Positions 1-5,212 of a stretch of DNA of 8,951 nt are shown piece by piece (the stretch's first letter is position 1; the number at the start of each line of letters is the position of its first letter). The DNA lies in contig PFVP01000055.1 in the NCBI GenBank assembly GCA_002790675.1, positions 1-8,951 of the forward strand. The letters run 5' to 3'. Position numbers and translations under genes: made by a program. Under the pieces are notes generated by a model, which was not told where the DNA came from, made no database searches, and saw only the letters and a list, made by a program, of their open reading frames with translations. The DNA is from Candidatus Moranbacteria bacterium CG_4_9_14_3_um_filter_45_14 (GTDB lineage Bacteria > Patescibacteriota > Minisyncoccia > Moranbacterales > UBA1568).

Positions 1-346
1 TGAAAAAATCCAAACGTGCGATGAAGTTCACTCCAGTCCACTCTGCGATGAACGGAAAAATATAATGCGATGAGAGTGCCAACAGGAGCACCGCTACCCA
101 CACGATGACACCGCCCATTGTCGGTGTTCCTTGTTTGCCTGCGTGGAGTTTATTGACGAATGTCAGCTGATCGCCATTGACGGATTTCTCTTTGATCTTG
201 ATACCGATTCTGTACTTGAACAAAATATGCGTCCAAAGTGGTGTAAGGAAAAATGCCAGGAAGAATGCTAAAAATCCAGTCACAAAAACTTTGAGGATAT
301 TGATCACCAACGGAATGTTTTGTATCTGCGAAATCTGAATATCCAT
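1..346 (-). CDS. mraY: Phospho-N-acetylmuramoyl-pentapeptide-transferase (MraY), N-terminal part, cut by the left edge
   Basis: MraY is an integral membrane enzyme that moves phospho-MurNAc-pentapeptide from UDP to undecaprenyl phosphate, making lipid I, the first membrane-bound peptidoglycan precursor. This is my own reading of the minus strand; about 115 residues are visible. They show a hydrophobic helix at about residues 17-36, the cytoplasmic loop with the family signature GTPTMGG at residues 73-79, and a second helix at about 80-97. The catalytic Asp pair of the family would lie beyond the window. The ATG at 344-346 is 12 bases after the dacA stop, which suggests co-transcription with dacA. 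Only a weak purine stretch (AAAAGAAC) precedes the start. The signature makes the identification firm. Confidence 0.93.
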   Translation of the reverse strand, partial: MDIQISQIQNIPLVINILKVFVTGFLAFFLAFFLTPLWTHILFKYRIGIKIKEKSVNGDQLTFVNKLHAGKQGTPTMGGVIVWVAVLLLALSSHYIFPFIAEWTGVNFIARLDFF

Positions 347-358
347 ACTATTGTTCTT

Positions 359-1390
359 TTATTTCCAATCAATCGCCTGGAAACTCCAACCGAACATCGA
401 TTGGATATTCTGCCAACGATACGGATCATCGAGCAAGACAGCGACAACTCTGTGCGTCTGACTCTGATCCGTCGCTACCGCCAGAAGAGAATACCCTGCC
501 AGAGGAGTGAATCCAGTCTTCGTCCCGATAAGATTCGGCAATTGACCGAGGAGTTGATCCGTATTGAAAAGCTCGTGACTCCATTTCCCATCAGAAGAAA
601 TGATGATCTGTTTGTCCAAACGCATAATCTCCCACAATTTCGGAAACTCCAAAGCATGCGCGGCGATCTTCGCCACATCCAGTGCAGAGGAATAGCATTC
701 TGATTCGCGTCCATCCAGTTCCAATCCTGACGGCGTACAGAAATGCGTGTGTATCAATCCCAGTTCTTGGGCTCGCTCATTCATAATACGCGCGAAACCA
801 TCCTGCGTCTTGCCAATGTGCTTGCCCAAAGCGATAGCGGAATCATTGGCACTATTCATTAGCGCCGCTTTCAAAAGATCACGTGCAGCCAGCTGTTCCC
901 CTACTTTGAGACGTTCTCCATTGCAGAAACCAGAGCGTGGACAGCCGATACGGGTACCATCCGCATACACGGCTTCTGCATCAATCGTCACGAGTTCATC
1001 GAGATTCTTGATACGTTCCATCACGATGGTTGCGGTAAAAAGTTTCGTGAGTGAAGCTATTTGTCGTTCAATATCGGCATTCTGTGCATAAAGTATTTTC
1101 CCTGAATCGACATCCAGAATGACTGAAGCGTGTGCCGACGGAATACTCAGATGCGGAGCGTAGAGCTTCAATTCCGGAACAAATCCGCTTGTCAGACTGC
1201 GATCTTCCGTGACGAAGGGTACTATTTCAATTTGGTTCAAACCACCATTGGAAGAGTCGGGAAAACGTCCTTTCTCGCTGGAAAAAAAATGAAACAAGCT
1301 TTCTCCGCGTGCAGAAAAATGAGCTCCATTGCCTATAAGAAGAACAGAGGTGATGATGATAGCAGTCAAAAAAACGATCAATTTTCGCAT
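359..1390 (-). CDS. dacA: D-alanyl-D-alanine carboxypeptidase (peptidase family S11, PBP5/6 type)
   Basis: This enzyme removes the terminal D-Ala from peptidoglycan pentapeptides outside the membrane. The 343-residue protein starts with a hydrophobic signal or anchor segment (about residues 4-21), followed by a roughly 65-residue linker. The S11 core carries all three penicillin-binding motifs: SLTK at 113-116 (nucleophile Ser113, Lys116), SAN at 180-182, and KTG at 291-293. It ends about 50 residues after KTG, so it lacks the C-terminal beta domain and amphipathic anchor of Escherichia coli PBP5 (about 400 residues). The N-terminal helix may therefore be the membrane anchor. Cys150/Cys156 and Cys218/Cys232 form two close pairs in an exported domain and may be disulfides. 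The start is 2 bases after the scpB stop and mraY follows, giving a segregation-to-cell-wall operon. The symbol is by family; orthology to E. coli dacA as opposed to dacC or dacD cannot be told. Confidence 0.93.
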   Translation of the reverse strand: MRKLIVFLTAIIITSVLLIGNGAHFSARGESLFHFFSSEKGRFPDSSNGGLNQIEIVPFVTEDRSLTSGFVPELKLYAPHLSIPSAHASVILDVDSGKILYAQNADIERQIASLTKLFTATIVMERIKNLDELVTIDAEAVYADGTRIGCPRSGFCNGERLKVGEQLAARDLLKAALMNSANDSAIALGKHIGKTQDGFARIMNERAQELGLIHTHFCTPSGLELDGRESECYSSALDVAKIAAHALEFPKLWEIMRLDKQIIISSDGKWSHELFNTDQLLGQLPNLIGTKTGFTPLAGYSLLAVATDQSQTHRVVAVLLDDPYRWQNIQSMFGWSFQAIDWK

Positions 1391-1392
1391 AT

Positions 1393-1992
1393 TTATTTTC
1401 TTATTTCTTTTTCTTGGTTTTCTTGCTCCATCTGTGATGCTTCAGGTGAGTCTACAATCATTTTCAAACGTTCGTCCACGGACAATGCCTGGTAATCAGG
1501 GAGGTCTCCCGTACTTCGCAATCCGAGAGACTGCAAAAGGCGGAATGTCGGGAAATACACATACTCCCTCTGATCATCAGGATTATCTTGCCGTTCAATC
1601 AGATCGCGGAGCAGAAGATTCCGCAACGTAAAACTGCAATTGACACCACGGATAGCCTCGATCTCGGCGCGAGAAATTGGTGAACGATAAGCGACGATAG
1701 CCAATACTTCAAGAGCAGCTTTACTGAGATTTTCTTGAAGAGAACTTTTGGTCAACGCCTCAACGAATGCGGTATTTTCCGGCTTGGTGGCAAGCGTTAC
1801 TTTGTTATCTTTCATAATAAGCATCAATCCGCACATCTCATCGCGGTCATATTTCTCTGTAAGCGTCTGAAGTAAAGCGGTCACCGTCAACACATCGGTA
1901 CCGATGATTTTCGCCAAACGCGCATAAGCAAGCGGTTCACCGCTTATGAAAAGCACCGTTTCCAAGATTGATACAAGGTGTGAGGATAGCAT
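1393..1992 (-). CDS. scpB: Segregation and condensation protein B (ScpB)
   Basis: ScpB dimers bind the ScpA kleisin and the SMC ATPase to form the bacterial condensin that compacts and separates the chromosome. The 199-residue protein has the usual two winged-helix domains. The first opens with a SGEPL motif at residues 17-21. The second has the family hallmark AALEVLAIVAY at 92-102, then PISRAEIEAIRG at 105-116. The segment that in most ScpB reads roughly GRPILYGTT is diverged here (about 136-150). The last 15 or so residues form an acidic, Gln-rich tail. The gene starts 5 bases after the scpA stop, the usual scpA-scpB pairing. Only AAGAAA precedes the ATG, so translation may be coupled to scpA. 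The SMC gene is not in this window. Confidence 0.94.
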   Translation of the reverse strand: MLSSHLVSILETVLFISGEPLAYARLAKIIGTDVLTVTALLQTLTEKYDRDEMCGLMLIMKDNKVTLATKPENTAFVEALTKSSLQENLSKAALEVLAIVAYRSPISRAEIEAIRGVNCSFTLRNLLLRDLIERQDNPDDQREYVYFPTFRLLQSLGLRSTGDLPDYQALSVDERLKMIVDSPEASQMEQENQEKEIRK

Positions 1993-1997
1993 ATTTC

Positions 1998-2705
1998 TTA
2001 TGAGACAAAACGATTTATATGGATGTCGCTGAAAAATTTCTCCTGATGTACGGAAACAACACGCTGTTTCACCATTTCAAGAATAGCGAGAAATGAAACG
2101 ATTACTTCGAGTCGATCCGTACTCAGATGGATCAAATCTGCGAAAGAAGTCTCTGCTCGTTCTGTCAGTGTTCGCTTCAATTCGATGATTTTCTCTTCCA
2201 GCGTGATGATTGCTCGTATCTCTTTCTCTGGTAATATCTCAAATATGGGAATCTCTCCAAGGACATTCGTGAAATGCAGATGCAAATCCGCAACAGTCAA
2301 TCCTTTCGGAGGATAAAATACCACCTGTGCTCCCAAAAAACCCTCTCTTATAAAAGAACTTTGACCACAATGAAGCAATGCATCCAACTTCACGGCTACT
2401 TCACGAAAGCGTTTATATTCTTTCAAACGAACTTCCAAGTCATCCATCGATTCTTCTTCCTCATCGCTGAATTCAAGAATCGGGAGGAGGGCTCGTGACT
2501 TGATAAGAAGAAGGCGGGCCGCGATAGAGAGGAAAGATGCGAGATTGTACAGCGTAATAGTTTCCTCCCCTTTGAGGTATTCCAGATACTGGTCAGCGAC
2601 TTTTGCGAGACTCACGTGCGTGATATCAAGTTTTTCTTTTTCGATAAGAGACAACAGAAGATCAAGCGGTCCCTCAAATTGTTCCAAACGTATCTGATAA
2701 GCCAT
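1998..2705 (-). CDS. scpA: Segregation and condensation protein A (ScpA, kleisin)
   Basis: ScpA is the kleisin subunit that bridges the two SMC heads and recruits ScpB. The 235-residue length is normal. The N-terminal SMC-neck-binding segment holds the signature FEGPLDLLLSLI at residues 10-21. The conserved IAARLLLIKSRALLP lies at 61-75, followed by an acidic stretch (DEEEES, 81-86). The C-terminal winged helix, which closes on the SMC cap, covers about 186-235, with a hydrophobic helix at 199-213. The ATG at 2703-2705 has no close Shine-Dalgarno; the nearest GGAG is about 17 bases away, inside the end of the small upstream ORF (stop 8 bases before). That leaves room for coupling to that ORF or for SD-independent initiation. 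Cytoplasmic, nucleoid-associated. Confidence 0.95.
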   Translation of the reverse strand: MAYQIRLEQFEGPLDLLLSLIEKEKLDITHVSLAKVADQYLEYLKGEETITLYNLASFLSIAARLLLIKSRALLPILEFSDEEEESMDDLEVRLKEYKRFREVAVKLDALLHCGQSSFIREGFLGAQVVFYPPKGLTVADLHLHFTNVLGEIPIFEILPEKEIRAIITLEEKIIELKRTLTERAETSFADLIHLSTDRLEVIVSFLAILEMVKQRVVSVHQEKFFSDIHINRFVS

Positions 2706-2713
2706 ACAAAGAA

Positions 2714-2863
2714 TTAGAGGAACTCCGACAACTCTTTTGCGAGCCGTAGAAATTCAGTCATTTTGTTATTCTTCTCCTTCACCAAGATATTCGTTGTTTC
2801 ATAGCAAACCCGACTGAGATTCCCTTCTAAAGCACAACAAAACCTAAAAAATGCACCTCTCAT
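2714..2863 (-). CDS. Possible small ORF (49 residues) upstream of scpA
   Basis: I read an open frame on the minus strand from the ATG at 2861-2863 to the TAA at 2714-2716, 8 bases before scpA. The product begins MRGAFFRFCCALEGN and ends in a probable amphipathic helix, TEFLRLAKELSEFL. A full AAGGAGG (2866-2872) precedes it, unusual in a window where other genes show weak or no such sequence, but the spacing to the ATG is only 2 bases, shorter than normal. A second in-frame ATG (residue 35) has AAGGAG 12 bases ahead and would give a 15-residue peptide. I do not recognise a family. It could be a real small protein, a leader peptide coupled to scpA, the remnant of a longer gene, or chance. Confidence 0.35.
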   Translation of the reverse strand: MRGAFFRFCCALEGNLSRVCYETTNILVKEKNNKMTEFLRLAKELSEFL

Positions 2864-2872
2864 TTCCTCCTT

Positions 2873-2881
2873 ATTTTAACA
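2873..2881 (-). promoter_or_regulatory. Extended -10 promoter candidate for the scpA-scpB-dacA-mraY operon
   Basis: The minus strand reads TGTTAAAAT, an extended -10 (TG, one base, TAAAAT; hexamer at 2873-2878). The nearest -35-like sequence, TTGTTT, is about 21 bases upstream, which is too far, so activity would rest on the TG extension. Start of transcription would fall around 2863-2867, leaving almost no leader before the small ORF and possibly removing part of its Shine-Dalgarno, which could make scpA the first efficiently translated gene. Read-through from the MFS gene (ending at 2927) is also possible, since no terminator is visible between them. Confidence 0.4.
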
Positions 2882-2926
2882 TTTTTTGACTCATTCTCCA
2901 AACAAGGGATCTTCCGACACCTCTTA

Positions 2927-4111
2927 CTACCTCGAGATTTCCAATTCGCTCTCTGTATCTTCGAGGAAAAGAGCGATTATGAGGGCGAAAATCATCACAA
3001 CAACGATGATAAAAAAAACGCTTTTGAGAGACCAGAAAAGAAGTGCCAGAGCGGCGATGCCTGCTCCAACGATATTGGCCACCGGTCGTGAAGTACGGAA
3101 AAAGGCTATGACATCCGAATCATCTCCATCTATTTGCTTGTAGAAATAAGCATCGCGCAACACTTCGATACCGGCGATTCCGACACGTGTCATAAAGAGT
3201 GCTCCTGCCCATATCCACAGATTATGCGAACCAATGAACGGCAACAGACTGGTCGAAAAAATAACTATCATAATACTTATGATGAGCAATTCTTTTTCCC
3301 CCAGACGCCGGTCGGCCATCCTACCGAGAGGATACTCCAAAAGTACGAATGGAATTAACATAATCGTGAAAATGATACCGATTTGATCCCATGAAAAACC
3401 GAGATTGAGGAGATAGATCGGCGTATAGACGATCATCAAAGCATAGAAAAATTCCATAGCGAAGGAAATGCAGTATATGTAGAAAAGATTTTTCTCACGC
3501 ATCATTTTTTGCAACGTCTGCCACGGTTTCAAACTCTCATGAAAAGTCATATTATCATTACGGAATCCAAGGAGTGAAATTAAGAATACGATCATATACC
3601 CGACACTCATTACAAAAAATATCCCTTCAAAACGGAAAGTATCCAATACTTTGACTGCGAGAAAAGGTGCGACAAGAATTCCAGCATTCATAATGGTCAA
3701 ATGAAGTCCACGGATTCTTCCCGCCATCCCATCAGAAGAGAATCCTTCAAGCAAAATATCAAGCGATACCCAGACAATACTATTTGCCACAAGGAAGAGA
3801 AGGACGATCATAACAGAAAGCCCTGATGCAGGAAGATGTGTCAAAAGAACGCTCAAAAGAATCGACAATCCGAGTGCAAGATAAAGTGTCCTTGCCCTGC
3901 CAATTCGTCGAATAAGCAATTGTAGATAAAAAAGGGAAATGAATACACCAGTAAAAGCAGTCAGGTAAAAAATACCCACATTGTCTGTTCCAGCAACATC
4001 CGAAAAATATGTCGAAAGCGTATAGATCCAGAAAGCATCAACGAAGCCGAGTAAAAAAGAGACAACGCTCACGAGATATACCTTCTTGTAGTTAAGATTT
4101 TCTTTATGCAT
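2927..4111 (-). CDS. Major facilitator superfamily (MFS) transporter, substrate unknown
   Basis: This is a 394-residue integral membrane protein with the length and helix pattern of a 12-helix MFS carrier. Hydrophobic segments occur at about 11-33, 45-67, 75-92, 98-118, 136-155, 163-182, 210-230, 243-260, 274-291, 298-316, 343-360 and 363-383. The MFS loop motif is clear in the second half, GRMADRRLGEK at 263-273, and degenerate in the first half (RRIGRARTL, 68-76). A GRIRG at 131-135 begins the fourth inter-helix loop. Nothing in the sequence points to a substrate, and the neighbours (condensin, cell wall, Ada/sunset-like protein) do not help. The ATG at 4109-4111 lies about 20 bases after an extended -10, without a clear Shine-Dalgarno, so the gene probably has its own short-leader transcript. 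Confidence 0.88.
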   Translation of the reverse strand: MHKENLNYKKVYLVSVVSFLLGFVDAFWIYTLSTYFSDVAGTDNVGIFYLTAFTGVFISLFYLQLLIRRIGRARTLYLALGLSILLSVLLTHLPASGLSVMIVLLFLVANSIVWVSLDILLEGFSSDGMAGRIRGLHLTIMNAGILVAPFLAVKVLDTFRFEGIFFVMSVGYMIVFLISLLGFRNDNMTFHESLKPWQTLQKMMREKNLFYIYCISFAMEFFYALMIVYTPIYLLNLGFSWDQIGIIFTIMLIPFVLLEYPLGRMADRRLGEKELLIISIMIVIFSTSLLPFIGSHNLWIWAGALFMTRVGIAGIEVLRDAYFYKQIDGDDSDVIAFFRTSRPVANIVGAGIAALALLFWSLKSVFFIIVVVMIFALIIALFLEDTESELEISR

Positions 4112-4130
4112 ATATTATTTATTTTTCTTC

Positions 4131-4139
4131 ACTATAACA
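4131..4139 (-). promoter_or_regulatory. Extended -10 promoter candidate for the MFS gene
   Basis: The minus strand reads TGTTATAGT, that is TG, one base, then TATAGT (5 of 6 to consensus; hexamer at 4131-4136). No good -35 lies 16-18 bases upstream. The predicted start is about 13 bases before the MFS start codon. The site directly follows the terminator-like hairpin of the preceding gene. Confidence 0.45.
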
Positions 4140-4147
4140 TTATTCTG

Positions 4148-4177
4148 AAAAACGGAGAATGCGAGTTTCATTCTTCC
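4148..4177 (-). terminator. Weak intrinsic terminator after the Ada/sunset-like protein gene
   Basis: On the minus strand GGAAGAATG pairs with CATTCTCC around a 7-base loop, with one bulged A, followed by G and five T (4148-4152). It lies about 60 bases after the stop of the gene at 4235 and just before the MFS promoter, where a terminator would be expected. The stem is short and the U-tract modest. Confidence 0.45.
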
Positions 4178-4234
4178 TTCATTTCATATTTCCATTATCG
4201 GGCAAGTGACAGGAACGCAAAGGAGAATACCAAT

Positions 4235-4660
4235 TTATTTGATACAGCCAGCGACATAACCACGTTTCTCCGCATCTTCTTTCGATGAAAAACACACTTT
4301 GTTTTCCGGCTTGATCCTTTTGACAACGGCACACGTAACGAGATGGTACTTGTTCGAATTACGACTCCCTACCAGAAGACAACTCTCAGTAGTTCCTTTC
4401 CCGCTTGCTTGCGAGACAACTTTCTCCACTCCTCCCGTCTCCATCTCTTGACGAGAACCCGACGTATCAGCAGTAACTGATGGCTCTATCAAAGCAGGGA
4501 TCGACACAACAAGCGGTTTGGATTGAGAAGTTTCTCCCCGTAAGAAACCGCTTTCGAAGGCCAATGCGCCAAAAACAGAAATGCCAATCAAAAGAAGCAG
4601 ATTCTTCTGATGGCTTATCAGCCAGTTCTTCCCATTATGAAAAAAAGTGAAGTGAAACAT
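4235..4660 (-). CDS. Membrane-anchored protein with C-terminal Ada-like / sunset-like Cys-His domain
   Basis: Numbered from the ATG start at 4658-4660, this is a 141-residue protein. An in-frame TTG two codons upstream (4664-4666) would give 143, but the ATG is preferred. One transmembrane helix lies at about 20-37, preceded by a His/Asn/Lys-rich N-terminus, followed by a Ser/Thr/Gly-rich linker (about 45-90). The last 45 residues match the small domain seen in Ada metal-binding and 'sunset' proteins: GSRNSNKYH, a Cys four residues after the His, RIKPEN, then VCF, SSKEDAEKRGY and a final Cys. Possible metal ligands are His106, Cys110, Cys123 and Cys139; the usual last CxxC is reduced to one Cys, so metal binding is uncertain. 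No DNA-repair methyltransferase domain is present, so it is not Ada itself. The linker and domain are probably outside the cell. Role unknown. Confidence 0.72.
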   Translation of the reverse strand: MFHFTFFHNGKNWLISHQKNLLLLIGISVFGALAFESGFLRGETSQSKPLVVSIPALIEPSVTADTSGSRQEMETGGVEKVVSQASGKGTTESCLLVGSRNSNKYHLVTCAVVKRIKPENKVCFSSKEDAEKRGYVAGCIK

Positions 4661-4688
4661 TGACAAAGCCGTCTATTATTGCTATATT
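4660..4688 (+). promoter_or_regulatory. Strong sigma-70-type promoter of rpmA
   Basis: A perfect -35 TTGACA (4660-4665) is followed by a 17-base spacer and the -10 TATATT (4683-4688), which also carries the TG extension (TGCTATATT). Transcription should start near 4695, giving a leader of about 38 bases. This is the best promoter in the window. The -35 overlaps the ATG of the divergent gene. No Shine-Dalgarno is seen before rpmA. Confidence 0.85.
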
Positions 4689-4693
4689 CATTC

Positions 4694-4721
4694 AGTATAT
4701 CAAATCGTCAGTAATTTGTAA
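4694..4721 (-). promoter_or_regulatory. Divergent promoter of the Ada/sunset-like membrane protein gene
   Basis: On the minus strand TTACAA (4716-4721) is separated by 16 bases from the extended -10 TGATATACT (hexamer TATACT at 4694-4699). Start would be near 4687, about 27 bases before the ATG at 4660. Its -10 is only 5 bases from the rpmA -10, so the two promoters cannot be occupied at once. Confidence 0.6.
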
Positions 4722-4732
4722 GCTCCTCTTTT

Positions 4733-5038
4733 ATGGCACATAAAAAAGCAGGCGGGACTACCGCCCTCGGTCGTGATTCGATTTCCAAGCGTCTCGGCGT
4801 CAAGATTTATGGTGGTCAAACAGTAGAAACATCCAATATCATCGTCCGTCAACGCGGTACCAAATTCCATCCTGGAAAAAACGTAAAGCGCGGTGAAGAT
4901 GATACGCTCTTTGCCCTTATCAATGGCATTGTGGAATTTCAATCAAAAAAAATAAAAGATTTCACGGGGAAACTCACTCTGCGGACATTCGTCAATGTCC
5001 TTCCTCAAGGAGCAACTAAAGAAAAAATGAAGAAGTAA
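4733..5038 (+). CDS. rpmA: 50S ribosomal protein L27
   Basis: L27 lies in the large subunit with its flexible N-terminus reaching the peptidyl transferase centre, where it helps place tRNA. The sequence is unmistakable: MAHKKAGG at 1-8, GRDS then KRLGVK at 19-24, and the core NIIVRQRGTKFHPG at 35-48. The N-terminus starts directly at MAHKK, so the cleaved leader found in Firmicutes L27 is absent. At 101 residues it is about 15 longer than usual; the extra is a basic C-terminal tail (about 87-101). It is the only confident plus-strand gene here, with its own promoter and terminator and without its usual partner rplU (L21) next to it. No Shine-Dalgarno is visible; CTCCTCTTTT precedes the ATG. 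Confidence 0.97.
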   Translation: MAHKKAGGTTALGRDSISKRLGVKIYGGQTVETSNIIVRQRGTKFHPGKNVKRGEDDTLFALINGIVEFQSKKIKDFTGKLTLRTFVNVLPQGATKEKMKK

Positions 5039-5056
5039 TCTTCTTCGAAATCTCTC

Positions 5057-5088
5057 AAAAAAAACTCTTCATTCAGAAGAGTTTTTTT
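5057..5088. terminator. Bidirectional intrinsic terminator after rpmA
   Basis: ACTCTTC and GAAGAGT pair perfectly around the loop ATTCA, flanked by seven or more A on the left and seven T on the right (5082-5088). The symmetric A/T tracts let it work in both directions. It begins about 18 bases after the rpmA stop. Confidence 0.9.
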
Positions 5089-5094
5089 GATATA

Positions 5095-5134
5095 AAAAAG
5101 GAAAAGGGAGCTGTCAAGGTTTTTAACAACTCCC
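5095..5134 (-). terminator. Intrinsic terminator of pyrG
   Basis: On the minus strand GGGAGTTGT pairs with ACAGCTCCC (one U-G wobble) around an 11-base loop, followed by TTTTCCTTTTTT. In the plus direction the wobble becomes a C/A mismatch and no T-tract follows, so it is specific for pyrG transcripts. The pyrG stop is about 80 bases upstream. Together with the rpmA terminator it insulates the two convergent genes. Confidence 0.75.
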
Positions 5135-5212
5135 GTGCAGATGACAATTTCTTGCAAGGAAACCTCTCAGAATCACTTTCGACTACAGAGTACGTTTGTC
5201 AATAAATCAAAC

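Noticed and set aside
320..703. Plus-strand frame of 127 codons
   Set aside because: It overlaps the ends of dacA and mraY on the opposite strand, both firmly identified, and has no recognisable features.
4664..4666. TTG as start of the Ada/sunset-like gene
   Set aside because: It adds two residues only, has no Shine-Dalgarno, and an ATG follows two codons later.
5089..5117. Minus-strand promoter-like pair TTGACA, 17 bases, TATATC between pyrG and rpmA
   Set aside because: The match is good, but both elements are by-products of the pyrG terminator arm and its T-tract, and any transcript would run at once into the bidirectional rpmA terminator. A very short RNA cannot be excluded.
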